Shown: positions 7,453-14,216 of the stretch, one piece after another
Layout: every line of letters begins with the position of its first letter
Numbering within the stretch: position 1 is the stretch's first letter
Assembly (NCBI GenBank): GCA_002840355.1
Contig: PHAL01000023.1
Location: 37,904-73,058 of the forward strand
Direction: 5' to 3'
Source: Elusimicrobia bacterium HGW-Elusimicrobia-3
GTDB taxonomy: Bacteria > Elusimicrobiota > Elusimicrobia > Elusimicrobiales > UBA9959
Length of the DNA: 35,155 nt
The notes under the pieces: generated by a model
Seen by the model: only the letters and a program-made list of their open reading frames with translations
Told to the model about the DNA's origin: nothing
Databases searched by the model: none
Made by a program: the position numbers and the translations under genes

Positions 7453-7571
7453 ACCGAGGGCAAGGGGGCCGCGCGACTTTGGGGAAGGGGGGCCCGCCCC
7501 TCTTTTTCCGGGGCGGGGGGAACCGCGCAACGGTTCCCCTCTTCCAGGAGCGCGGTACCCTTGCCCTCGGT
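7453..7571. repeat. 119-bp imperfect palindrome with 22-bp terminal inverted repeats
   Basis: The ends (7453-7474 and 7550-7571) are inverted repeats over 22 bases with two mismatches; the outer 14 (ACCGAGGGCAAGGG) are perfect. Inside are two more hairpins: CCCGCCCC/GGGGCGGG around a T-run (about 7493-7517) and GGGGAACCG/CGGTTCCCC (about 7517-7539). It has no coding capacity and lies between two convergent genes. It could be a MITE-like element, a REP-type element or a complex terminator. A target-site duplication is not clear. Confidence 0.65.
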
Positions 7572-7585
7572 TGCGTGAGAGCATT

Positions 7586-7614
7586 AAAGAAAAAGCCGGA
7601 CAACAGTCCGGCTT
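7586..7614 (-). terminator. rho-independent terminator of the CsgG-like lipoprotein operon
   Basis: A perfect 9-bp stem AAGCCGGAC/GTCCGGCTT (7593-7601, 7606-7614) around a 4-base loop. On the minus strand it is followed by TTTCTTT, a good terminator tail. On the plus strand the tail (CGTCTTTT) is weaker. Confidence 0.85.
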
Positions 7615-7635
7615 CGTCTTTTGTATGGAGAGGGC

Positions 7636-8268
7636 TTACTTGGGCTTGTAGAGGCCCGGCCAGATAGGGGACAGCGAGCGCACGAAAGCGTCGGTGATGC
7701 CGGTCATCGCCGAGGCCACGTCGAAACCCTCGTAGGCCATCGAAGCCGACCACATGATGGAGCCGGTCTGCACGTCGACCATGCGCGACAGCAGCGACAC
7801 GTTGGCCGTGGTGCTGAGCAGCTGCGAGTTGGGCATGCCCATCACGGAGCCCTCGGAATAGACGGTGCCGCCGCTGACCTGCGTCATCGAGGTGTGGCGC
7901 GGGTTGTCTGACTGGCTGACTATGTAGGAGCTCTGCGGCGTGCTCTCGGCCACCGTGCCCACGAACAGCGCGTCCACGCCCAGCAGCTTGCCCAGCTGTT
8001 TGGCGGTGGCCGGGTCGAAAGAGCCGGAGTCGGCCAGCGACTGCTCGCGCAGTACGGCGTCCAGGCGCTGGCGCTCCACCACGTCGGCGCCGTGCATCAG
8101 CAGGCTCTGGGTCATCAGGTCGGCGGCCAGCTCGCCGCTGGGGCCGCTGAAGGAGATCACGGCCACCCGCTTTACCGAGGAGAAGTCCGAGCGGGGGTTC
8201 ACGGCCACCCTGGGGGCGGCGCAGGCGGCTAGCAGCAGCAGTACCGGCAGCAATAGTTGTTTTTTCAT
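7636..8268 (-). CDS. CsgG-like outer-membrane-associated lipoprotein
   Basis: A 210-residue lipoprotein. A type II signal peptide is clear (MKKQLLLPVLLLLAAC, lipid-bearing Cys16). The mature part resembles the CsgG/GNA1162-like fold: KRVAVISFSGPSGELAADLMTQSLL, then VVERQRLDAVLREQSL, then a strand containing LGVDALFVGTV, and a C-terminal SRMVDVQTGSIMWSASM segment. In CsgG proper this fold builds an outer-membrane secretion channel, but many CsgG-like lipoproteins are of unknown role. No curli subunit gene is present, so curli export is not implied. It starts 4 bases after the stop of the TPR gene and lacks a clear ribosome-binding site, so it is probably translated by coupling. Confidence 0.85.
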   Translation of the reverse strand: MKKQLLLPVLLLLAACAAPRVAVNPRSDFSSVKRVAVISFSGPSGELAADLMTQSLLMHGADVVERQRLDAVLREQSLADSGSFDPATAKQLGKLLGVDALFVGTVAESTPQSSYIVSQSDNPRHTSMTQVSGGTVYSEGSVMGMPNSQLLSTTANVSLLSRMVDVQTGSIMWSASMAYEGFDVASAMTGITDAFVRSLSPIWPGLYKPK

Positions 8269-8272
8269 GTTG

Positions 8273-8692
8273 TCAGCGGGCGTTGAGGTTGTTGAGGTGC
8301 TTGACCGCGGTATCCTTGAGCTTCTGCTCCGCGGCGGTTTCCAGGCAGGCCTTCCAGGCCGCTATGGCCTTGTCCTTCAGGCCTTTCTTCTCGTAGATGA
8401 GGCCCAGCATGTAGTGGGCTATGGCCCGGCGGGGGTCCAGCCTGACAGCATTCTCGAAGGCGCGCTGCGCGGCGTCGGCGCGGCCCAGGCGGGTGTAGGT
8501 GAAGCCCAGCTTCACGTGCAGCTCCACGTTGGCGGGCTGCAGGGTCAGCGCCTGCTCCAGTTCCAGGGCGGTCTTGTTGAGCTCGGCCGGGGTTTGCAGG
8601 CGTATGTCCTTGCCGGGGCCGGTCTGCGCGGCGGTCTGGGCGGCCAGCGGCAGGGCGCAGGCCAGCAACAGGGCAGTGAGTAAATATTTCAT
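8273..8692 (-). CDS. exported TPR protein
   Basis: A 139-residue protein with an N-terminal signal peptide (LLTALLLACALPLAAQ, cleavage near residue 19). The rest consists of TPR helices: VELHVKLGFTYTRLGRADAAQRAFENAVRLDP (about 56-87), AIAHYMLGLIYEKKGLKDKAIAAWKACLE (about 90-118) and a capping helix. TPRs mediate protein contacts, here in the periplasm or at the outer membrane. The ATG at 8692 follows AGGAGAC. It is the first gene of a two-gene operon with the CsgG-like lipoprotein, so a partner role for that lipoprotein is likely but unproven. Confidence 0.85.
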   Translation of the reverse strand: MKYLLTALLLACALPLAAQTAAQTGPGKDIRLQTPAELNKTALELEQALTLQPANVELHVKLGFTYTRLGRADAAQRAFENAVRLDPRRAIAHYMLGLIYEKKGLKDKAIAAWKACLETAAEQKLKDTAVKHLNNLNAR

Positions 8693-8731
8693 ATAGTCTC
8701 CTGTCTAGAAGCATATAAAATACCGCGGGGC

Positions 8732-8761
8732 TTGTGTAGTGCCGGCCTCGAGTGCTAACAT
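8732..8761 (+). promoter_or_regulatory. promoter of the glyoxalase gene
   Basis: TTGTGT (8732-8737), an 18-base spacer and an extended -10, TGCTAACAT (8753-8761). It lies in the divergent gap with the TPR gene, just upstream of the AAGGAG ribosome-binding site. Confidence 0.45.
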
Positions 8762-8780
8762 TAGCGCAAGGAGACCCGAC

Positions 8781-9152
8781 ATGGAATTCACCTTTTCGCA
8801 TAACAATCTCAACGTGCTGGACCTGGAAAAAAGCCTGAAGTTCTACCACGAGGCGCTGGGCCTGCGCGAGACCCGCCGCAAGCAGGCGGCCGACGGCAGC
8901 TTCACCCTGGTCTTCCTGGGCGACGGGACCACCCCGCACAAGCTGGAACTGACCTGGCTGCGCGACAGGAAAGAGAAATACGACCTGGGCGACAACGAGA
9001 TACACCTGGCCTTCACTACCCCCGACTACGAGGCGGCGCGCGCCCTGCACAAGCGCATGGGTTGCGTCTGTTTCGAGAACGAGGCCATGGGCATTTACTT
9101 TATAGAGGACCCTGACGGCTACTGGCTGGAAATACTGCCGGAGCACAGATGA
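8781..9152 (+). CDS. gloA: glyoxalase I (lactoylglutathione lyase) family protein
   Basis: A 123-residue VOC-superfamily protein of glyoxalase I size and layout. The four metal ligands expected from E. coli GlxI are all present: H7, E56 (KLELTWL), H75 (NEIHLAF) and E117 (YWLEILPE). The family C-terminal signature FIEDPDGYWLEI is intact. Glyoxalase I isomerises the hemithioacetal of methylglyoxal and glutathione in the cytosol. Whether this organism uses glutathione or another thiol cannot be told from here. The ATG at 8781 has AAGGAG seven bases upstream, and an in-frame ATG-like extension to 8739 is rejected. Its stop overlaps the start of a tiny membrane ORF (ATGA). Confidence 0.9.
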   Translation: MEFTFSHNNLNVLDLEKSLKFYHEALGLRETRRKQAADGSFTLVFLGDGTTPHKLELTWLRDRKEKYDLGDNEIHLAFTTPDYEAARALHKRMGCVCFENEAMGIYFIEDPDGYWLEILPEHR

Positions 9153-9235
9153 GCCGTTTTGTCCCGATCGCCCGCGTTGCCGCCGTCCTTATAGTCCTGA
9201 TCGCCGCCATCCTGGTGTATCTGGCCCGCCCCTGA
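9149..9235 (+). CDS. 28-aa single-pass membrane microprotein (candidate)
   Basis: A 28-codon frame whose ATG overlaps the stop of the glyoxalase gene (ATGA at 9149-9152) and whose stop lies 7 bases before dinB. It encodes a short basic N-terminus (SRFVPIAR), one hydrophobic helix of about 18 residues (VAAVLIVLIAAILVYLA) and a short RP tail: a positive-inside single-pass membrane peptide. There is no separate ribosome-binding site, so translation would rely on coupling. DinB likewise lacks a ribosome-binding site, so this frame may serve to deliver ribosomes to dinB. It is either a real small protein or a coupling ORF. Confidence 0.5.
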   Translation: MSRFVPIARVAAVLIVLIAAILVYLARP

Positions 9236-9242
9236 CCCCCCG

Positions 9243-10412
9243 ATGGAACGCCGCATAGTGCACGTGGACATGGACGCCTTCTTCGCGGCCATAGAGCAGC
9301 GCGACAACCCTTCGCTGGCCGGAAAGCCCGTCATCATCGGGGCCGACCCTAAAGGGGGGCGCGGCCGCGGCGTGGTGTCCACCTGTTCCTACGAGGCGCG
9401 CAAGTTCGGCGTGCGCTCGGCCATGCCCATCTCGGAGGCCTGGCGCCGCTGCCCGCGCGGGGTCTTCCTGCCCCCGGATTTCCATAAATACGAGGAGGCC
9501 TCCGGCAAGATACGGGAGGCCTTCTTCGAGTTCACACCCGACGTGGAGCAGGTCAGCATAGACGAGGCCTTTCTCGACATCACCCGCAGCGCCCACCTGT
9601 TCGGCGGGCCGACGGAGACCTGCCGCCGCATCAAGGCGCGCGTGCGCGCCGTCACCGGCCTCTCTTGCTCCGTGGGCCTGGCCCCCACCAAGATGGCGGC
9701 CAAGATCGCCTCCGACCTTGAGAAGCCCGACGGCCTGGTGGAGGTGCGCGAGGCCGGCCTGCGCGCCTTCCTGGCCCCGCTGGATATCTCCAGGCTCTGG
9801 GGGCTGGGCCCCAAGACGGCCGCCCTGCTGCGCGAGCGCGGCGTCAACACGGTGGGCGAGCTGGCCGCCGCCGGGCCGGAACAGCTGCGCGGCATGGGCT
9901 CGCAAGGTCCGGCATTGCGGGCGCTGGCGCTGGGCGAGGACCCGCGCGAGGTGATAGAGGACGGTGAGACCAAGTCGGTGGGCAATGAGACCACTTTCGA
10001 TACCGACACCGGGGACGCGCGAGAGATAAAAGGATCCTTGCTGGCGCTGGCCGACAAGGTCTCTTCGCGGCTGCGCGAGGCAGGCCTGAAAGGCCGCACC
10101 GTGACGCTGAAACTGCGGCTGGAAGGCTTCGAGACCTATACCCGGGCCCATACGCTGTCGCTTTCCACCAATTATACCGACGTCATCGCCGCCGAGGCGC
10201 TCGCGCTCTACAGCGCCTTCGACCGGGGGCGCCGGCGGGTGCGCCTGCTGGGCGTGAAGGTGTCCGGCCTGATGCCGGCCGGCGAGCGCGAGAGCCTGTT
10301 CGAGGACGAGCAGGACGGGCGGCGGGAGAAGGCCCACAAGGCCATAGAGGGCATCAGGGAGAAGTTCGGCCGGTCCTCCATCTACAGGGCAGGCGGCAAG
10401 AAGGAAATTTAG
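9243..10412 (+). CDS. dinB: DNA polymerase IV (Y-family translesion polymerase)
   Basis: A 389-residue complete DinB. Palm-domain catalytic acids are D9 (in HVDMDAFFAAIE), D107 and E108 (QVSIDEAFLD); F13/F14 form the steric-gate region. The YEARKFGVRSAMP finger motif lies at 50-62, the thumb helix-hairpin-helix near 180-200 (WGLGPKTAALLRERGV), and the little-finger domain spans about 230-345. A clamp-binding-like SLF motif (RESLFEDE) precedes the last helix. The enzyme copies damaged templates in the cytosol. The ATG at 9243 has no Shine-Dalgarno sequence and sits 7 bases after the microprotein stop, which suggests translational coupling. No LexA-type operator was recognised upstream. Confidence 0.95.
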   Translation: MERRIVHVDMDAFFAAIEQRDNPSLAGKPVIIGADPKGGRGRGVVSTCSYEARKFGVRSAMPISEAWRRCPRGVFLPPDFHKYEEASGKIREAFFEFTPDVEQVSIDEAFLDITRSAHLFGGPTETCRRIKARVRAVTGLSCSVGLAPTKMAAKIASDLEKPDGLVEVREAGLRAFLAPLDISRLWGLGPKTAALLRERGVNTVGELAAAGPEQLRGMGSQGPALRALALGEDPREVIEDGETKSVGNETTFDTDTGDAREIKGSLLALADKVSSRLREAGLKGRTVTLKLRLEGFETYTRAHTLSLSTNYTDVIAAEALALYSAFDRGRRRVRLLGVKVSGLMPAGERESLFEDEQDGRREKAHKAIEGIREKFGRSSIYRAGGKKEI

Positions 10413-10441
10413 CGGTTCAGGGGCGCCAGCCCTTTAAGGTT

Positions 10442-10468
10442 TTGCCGGCGGTTCAATTTTAATAATAT
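10442..10468 (+). promoter_or_regulatory. promoter of the thioesterase gene, probably leaderless
   Basis: TTGCCG (10442-10447), a 15-base spacer and TAATAT (10463-10468). The hexamer ends 6 bases before the ATG at 10475, so initiation would fall at or next to the start codon. Confidence 0.4.
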
Positions 10469-10474
10469 ATAGGT

Positions 10475-10906
10475 ATGCCCATATCCAAGGTTTTTGAGTA
10501 CGTGCAGGCGGTACAGCCCGGGGACATAGACGGCCTCGGGCACGTGAATAACCAGGTCTACCTGGACTGGCTTATGAGCGCCGCTACCAGGCATTCCAAA
10601 GAAGTGGGCTGGGATATAGAGAAGCTCATAGCGATGGGCGAGGGCTGGGTGGTGCGGCGCCACGAGGTGGACTACCTGCTGCCGGTGCTGCCCGGAGACT
10701 CTTTCCGGATGCGCACCTGGATAGAGACGGCCGAGCGGGCCTCCTCCGAACGGCGCTACGAGGTGTTCAGGGTTTCCGACGGCCGCCTGGCCTGCTCGGG
10801 CCGGACGCTCTGGGTGTGGATAAACTACAAGACGGGCCGCCCGGCCCGCATTCCCGCCGCAGTGATAGAGGATTTTACGAACTGGACCCCGGCCCCGGCT
10901 AAGTAG
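10475..10906 (+). CDS. hot-dog fold acyl-CoA thioesterase (YbgC/FadM type)
   Basis: A 143-residue single hot-dog domain of the 4-hydroxybenzoyl-CoA thioesterase type. The active-site segment PGDIDGLGHVNNQVYLDWL contains the usual nucleophile or base aspartate (D19) and the GHVNN loop. A second family strand, VVRRHEVDYLLPVLPGD, follows at about 59-75. Such enzymes hydrolyse acyl-CoA or acyl-ACP thioesters in the cytosol; the substrate cannot be read from the sequence. There is no Shine-Dalgarno sequence, and a -10 box lies 6 bases upstream of the ATG. The 3' end overlaps the convergent exonuclease gene by 8 bases. Confidence 0.88.
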   Translation: MPISKVFEYVQAVQPGDIDGLGHVNNQVYLDWLMSAATRHSKEVGWDIEKLIAMGEGWVVRRHEVDYLLPVLPGDSFRMRTWIETAERASSERRYEVFRVSDGRLACSGRTLWVWINYKTGRPARIPAAVIEDFTNWTPAPAK

Positions 10907-11417
10907 CGCCGGCGGCGGCTTTTTCGGCCCTAACCTGTTCCACGGTTATCATTATTTTAGCGCAGGCTTCTGCGTCCGAGAGGGCGTTGTGATGCTTCAG
11001 CGGTATGCTGAGGTGGTGGCAGACATGCGACAGCGTGGCGGGCTTGAGCAGCAGCTCCTTGCGCGCCAGCTGCACCGTGCAGGTGAAAGGCTGCGGCGGC
11101 GGCTGCAGGCCGGCCGCGGCGCAGCAGGCGTAGAGCACGCCCCTGTCGAAAGGCGCGTTGTGCGCCGCTATGAAATCTATCCCTTCGAAAAAATCCGCCA
11201 GACCCGGCCAGACCCCGGCGAAGTCGGGTTCCCCGGCCACGTGCTCCCAGGCTATGTCGTGGATATAGGTGAACAGGATCTCGGGGCGCGGCGGGCGTAT
11301 CAGCCTGTAGGCCGTGCGCACCAATTTCCCGTTCTCAACGCGCGCCAGGCCCACGGCGCAGGCGGAATCCCGGCCGTGGTCGGCGGTCTCGAAATCTATG
11401 GCGGTAAAGGCAGGCAT
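10899..11417 (-). CDS. DnaQ-like DEDDh 3'-5' exonuclease
   Basis: A 172-residue stand-alone exonuclease domain. All catalytic residues of the DEDDh class are present: D8 and E10 (TAIDFETAD), D91 (AAHNAPFDRGVL), H143 and D148 (HHNALSDAEA). It lacks other domains, so it is a single-domain relative of the Pol III epsilon proofreading subunit. Homologues annotated simply as 3'-5' exonucleases act on DNA or RNA ends; the substrate is unknown here. Its ATG overlaps the stop of the transglycosylase gene by one base (TGATG), so the two are cotranscribed and probably translationally coupled. Confidence 0.92.
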   Translation of the reverse strand: MPAFTAIDFETADHGRDSACAVGLARVENGKLVRTAYRLIRPPRPEILFTYIHDIAWEHVAGEPDFAGVWPGLADFFEGIDFIAAHNAPFDRGVLYACCAAAGLQPPPQPFTCTVQLARKELLLKPATLSHVCHHLSIPLKHHNALSDAEACAKIMITVEQVRAEKAAAGAT

Positions 11418-12145
11418 CAGGGGGCGGTGGCCAGGCGGCCCTCGTAGTAGGCGAAATACTCGGTGACCTTGCTTACGTAGTTGCGCGTCTCCTTGAAGGG
11501 GGGGACGTCGTCGTACTTGCGCACATTGCCCTGGCCGGCGTTATAGGCCGCGATGGACATGCGCGAGGCCTTCCTGGCCAGGTCCTCGGGCGACAGGTCC
11601 GCCGGCTCCTTGTCGCCGAACTCGCCCCAGAGGAATTTAAGGTATTTGACGCCGTACTTGATGTTGACGGCGGGCGTGGTAAGCTTGGAGGTGTCCTTGA
11701 GGCCCAGCCAACGGGCGGTGGAGGGCAGCAGCTGCATCAGGCCTACCGCTCCGGCGGAGCTGCGGGCTTTGGGGTTGAAGGTGGATTCTTTCTGTATCAC
11801 GGCCAGCACCAGCGCCAGGTCCACGCCCTGCGCCTCGGCCTCGGCCCGCGCTTCAGCCAGGAACGGTATGGGTTTGGCGCCGGACACGGATTTGGATAAG
11901 CCGCCGTCTTCTTCCCAGGGCAGATAAAGCTCGGCGCCGGGCTCGTGCTCGGCCTCGGGCTTTACCAGGAAATCGAAGTCGGCGCGCAGCGCCTCGGGGT
12001 CGAGTTCTTCTTCGGCGCTGACGGGAGCGGCGGCCGGCACCTCGATGCAGGCGGCGTCGCCGTATTCTTCGAGCTGGGAAATGGACTGGGCGCCGGCCGG
12101 GGCGGCGGCGCAGAGCAGTATGGCGGGCAGGAAGTATTTGTTCAT
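11417..12145 (-). CDS. periplasmic lytic transglycosylase, SLT (family 1) domain
   Basis: A 242-residue exported enzyme with a signal peptide at residues 1-19 (YFLPAILLCAAAPAGA-QS), then an acidic low-complexity linker (about 35-85). The SLT/lysozyme-like domain spans about 95-235. The catalytic glutamate is E120 in AVIQKESTFNPKA, followed by the family GAVGLMQLLPSTA motif (132-144) and AYNAGQGNVRKY. It cleaves peptidoglycan glycan strands to anhydromuropeptides in the periplasm, for wall turnover or insertion of envelope machines. It heads a two-gene operon with the exonuclease; no functional link is obvious. The leader carries GAGGCG upstream of the ATG. Confidence 0.92.
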   Translation of the reverse strand: MNKYFLPAILLCAAAPAGAQSISQLEEYGDAACIEVPAAAPVSAEEELDPEALRADFDFLVKPEAEHEPGAELYLPWEEDGGLSKSVSGAKPIPFLAEARAEAEAQGVDLALVLAVIQKESTFNPKARSSAGAVGLMQLLPSTARWLGLKDTSKLTTPAVNIKYGVKYLKFLWGEFGDKEPADLSPEDLARKASRMSIAAYNAGQGNVRKYDDVPPFKETRNYVSKVTEYFAYYEGRLATAP

Positions 12146-12160
12146 AAAACGCCTCGGAAT

Positions 12161-12189
12161 AGTGTATTTGACGTGTCAAGACTTGTCAA
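12161..12189 (-). promoter_or_regulatory. promoter of the transglycosylase operon
   Basis: On the minus strand, TTGACA (12189-12184), a 17-base spacer and TACACT (12166-12161). It is the best sigma70-like promoter in the window, 15 bases before the ATG. Confidence 0.7.
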
Positions 12190-12208
12190 GGGCCTGCCGG
12201 GCGGGCGC

Positions 12209-12240
12209 AAAAAAAACGCGGCGGGGTGAGCCGCCGCGTT
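12209..12240 (-). terminator. rho-independent terminator of the CsgG-domain gene
   Basis: A perfect 10-bp stem AACGCGGCGG/CCGCCGCGTT (12215-12224, 12231-12240) is followed on the minus strand by a run of eight T residues (12216-12209). Confidence 0.9.
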
Positions 12241-12259
12241 CTTTGACCCCGCAGGGGGG

Positions 12260-13162
12260 TTACTTAAGGATGTCGGTTTTCTGCACCGCGGCCTTGGTCT
12301 CGGCAACGGAGAACTTGGGGTTAACCTTTACCACCTTGGCCGTCCCTATCTTCTCCTCCTCGGAGCCCAGCGATTCGCCGGTATCCGGGTCCACCATGTC
12401 CTCGCCCATGCGGTAGACGCCGTAGACGCGGCCTACCTTCTCGCCGTCGGCGCTCCCGGAGTTGATGTAGACCTGATTGCCGCTGATCTTGATGATCTTC
12501 ACCGCCCCGCCGCCGCCCTCGTCGAAAGCTTTGGTGATCTCCTTGACCACGTCCTCCACGGCCTTGCGGGCCGCCTTGCCGATGATGGTCTCGTCGAAGC
12601 CGTCCTTGCCGAAGTCGAAACTGGGCGCTATGCTGAGGTTGCCGGAGAATTCGGCGCTGGACTTGCTGCCCTCGCCCTTGGCCGCCGCCACGATCTGCGC
12701 GGAGGTGGTGTCGATGGCGCGCACGTCTATGGCCGCGCGGGCGGTGTTCTTGGCCACCTTGGCCCCGCCGCCGAACGGCAGCACTTTCTCCAGGCCGCCC
12801 ACGCCGATCTTGCTGTCCTTCACGCCGAATTCGGTAATAGCTCCGGTAATGATGTAGTTGGCGCCCAGCAGGCGGCCTATCCTGGCCGCGGTCTGCGCGG
12901 TCACCGCGCCCGAGGCGCCCAGGCGCTGCTCGTCCAGCACCTTGTCGAGCTTCTCCCGCTCTATCAGGGTATATTTTTTGGTCCCGGCCAGGGCCGTAAC
13001 CAGCATGTCCGCCACGCCGGTGCCCACGTTCCGCCAGCCGTGGCTGTGGCTGGATTTGTCCTGCAGCTCCATCACGCAGATGATCTTCTTGCCCGCGCAG
13101 TAGCCCGGCGCCGCCGCCAGCAGCAGCAGCGAAAGCGAGACGAGAATTGTCCGTTTATTCAT
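12260..13162 (-). CDS. exported CsgG-domain protein
   Basis: A 300-residue protein. The ATG at 13162 (GGGAGGAAAAAA upstream) is chosen over an in-frame upstream extension to 13216, because it gives a clean signal peptide (KRTILVSLSLLLLAAAPGYCA). The core matches the CsgG family: YTLIEREKLDKVLDEQRLGASGAVTAQTAARIGRLLGANYIITGAITEFG (about 70-120), then a VDVRAIDTTSAQIV-type segment. There is no lipobox, unlike true CsgG. Residues 215-300 form a separate beta-rich C-terminal domain (KISGNQVYINSGSADGEKVGRVYGVYR, KVVKVNPKFSVAETKA). Function unknown; presumably an envelope assembly or transport role. It is monocistronic with a strong terminator. Confidence 0.85.
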   Translation of the reverse strand: MNKRTILVSLSLLLLAAAPGYCAGKKIICVMELQDKSSHSHGWRNVGTGVADMLVTALAGTKKYTLIEREKLDKVLDEQRLGASGAVTAQTAARIGRLLGANYIITGAITEFGVKDSKIGVGGLEKVLPFGGGAKVAKNTARAAIDVRAIDTTSAQIVAAAKGEGSKSSAEFSGNLSIAPSFDFGKDGFDETIIGKAARKAVEDVVKEITKAFDEGGGGAVKIIKISGNQVYINSGSADGEKVGRVYGVYRMGEDMVDPDTGESLGSEEEKIGTAKVVKVNPKFSVAETKAAVQKTDILK

Positions 13163-13221
13163 TTTTTTCCTCCCTAAACTGCCCGTCGTTAAATGATAGC
13201 AAAAAACCCCGGCCACGGATT

Positions 13222-13230
13222 TTGTAAAAT
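13222..13230 (+). promoter_or_regulatory. candidate -10 box TTGTAAAAT of htpX
   Basis: TTGTAAAAT lies 24 bases before the htpX ATG; ACGGAGG follows at 13244-13250. No -35 consensus was seen. Confidence 0.4.
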
Positions 13231-13254
13231 ATAGGGGTAAGTTACGGAGGTAAG

Positions 13255-14142
13255 ATGGGCTTCGGAAAAAGAATTATGATCTTCCTGGGCGTCAACGCCC
13301 TGATCCTGGTGACGCTGTCCGTCACGCTGAACCTGCTGGGCGTCGGGTATTATTTCACCGAGCGCGGCATAGACTTCCGCTCGCTGCTGGTGTTCTGCCT
13401 GGTCTGGGGCATGGGCGGCGCCTTCATCTCGCTGGCGCTGTCGCGCGTGCTGGCCAAGTGGATGATGGGCGTCAAGGTGATAGATCCCGACACCTCCGAG
13501 CCCGAACTGCGCGAACTGGTGGCCACCGTGCACCGCCTGGCCCGGGCGGCCAACCTGCCCGAGATGCCCGAGGTGGGCTGGTATCCCAGCCCCGAGGTCA
13601 ACGCTTTCGCCACCGGCCCCACCAGGAGCCGCGCGCTGGTGGCCGTCTCCGCCGGCCTGCTCGAGCGCATGGACCGCCAGGCCGTAGAGGGCGTGCTGGG
13701 CCACGAGATCGCCCACGTCGCCAACGGCGACATGGTCACGATGACGCTGGTGCAGGGCGTGATCAACGCGCTGGTGATGTTCCTGGCCCGCGTGATAGCC
13801 TTCTTCCTGGCCAACCGCGGCCGCTCGGACGACAGCAGCGCCGCGCCGAGCTACTTCATCATCTTCATCCTGGAGATAGCGCTGAGCGCGCTCGGCATGA
13901 TAGCCGTGGCCGCTTTCTCCCGCTACCGCGAGTACCGCGCCGACGCCGGCGGGGCCGAGCTGGCCGGCCGCGAGAAGATGATAGGCGCCCTCGAGGCGCT
14001 GCAGCGCGCCAGCGGCCTGGTGGACCTGACCGGCAAGGAATCGCTGGCCACGCTGAAGATCTCCGGCAAGCGCCGGTTCTCGCTGTTCGCCACGCACCCG
14101 CCGCTGGACGAGCGCATAGCGCGCCTGAAGGCCATGGTCTGA
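13255..14142 (+). CDS. htpX: membrane zinc protease HtpX
   Basis: A 295-residue M48-family protease. Two N-terminal membrane helices lie at about 7-30 and 43-63. The zinc motif HEIAH (H150, E151, H154) lies in VEGVLGHEIAHVANGDM. Two further hydrophobic helices follow (about 168-186 and 200-221), and the third ligand is E226 in SRYREYRADAGGA. The family segment PSPEVNAFATGP is at 111-122. The C-terminus FATHPPLDERIARLKAM is the usual HtpX ending. It degrades misfolded inner-membrane proteins from the cytosolic side. The start follows ACGGAGG. The gene is monocistronic, with a terminator 20 bases after the stop. Confidence 0.96.
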   Translation: MGFGKRIMIFLGVNALILVTLSVTLNLLGVGYYFTERGIDFRSLLVFCLVWGMGGAFISLALSRVLAKWMMGVKVIDPDTSEPELRELVATVHRLARAANLPEMPEVGWYPSPEVNAFATGPTRSRALVAVSAGLLERMDRQAVEGVLGHEIAHVANGDMVTMTLVQGVINALVMFLARVIAFFLANRGRSDDSSAAPSYFIIFILEIALSALGMIAVAAFSRYREYRADAGGAELAGREKMIGALEALQRASGLVDLTGKESLATLKISGKRRFSLFATHPPLDERIARLKAMV

Positions 14143-14162
14143 AAGCCTGAGCCCGGAGAATG

Positions 14163-14191
14163 CCGCCCGCCTCCGCGGGCGGTATTTTTTT
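14163..14191 (+). terminator. rho-independent terminator of htpX
   Basis: A stem CCGCCCGC/GCGGGCGG (14163-14170, 14175-14182) with a CTCC loop is followed by TATTTTTTT. Confidence 0.92.
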
Positions 14192-14202
14192 GCCCTTTTA
14201 TT

Positions 14203-14211
14203 TGGGATAAT
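14203..14211 (+). promoter_or_regulatory. extended -10 promoter, probably leaderless
   Basis: TGGGATAAT (an extended -10 of the TGn form) ends 5 bases before the ATG at 14217. No Shine-Dalgarno sequence lies between them, so transcription would start at the initiation codon. Confidence 0.4.
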
Positions 14212-14216
14212 GGGGT

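Noticed and set aside
5912-7753. Minus-strand frame (613 codons) spanning several plus-strand genes and the palindrome
   Set aside because: It crosses a terminator, a promoter and two real genes on the other strand. It is a shadow frame.
10413-10450. Possible terminator after dinB
   Set aside because: Only a 4-bp stem with a bulge and no T-run long enough, so it is not listed.
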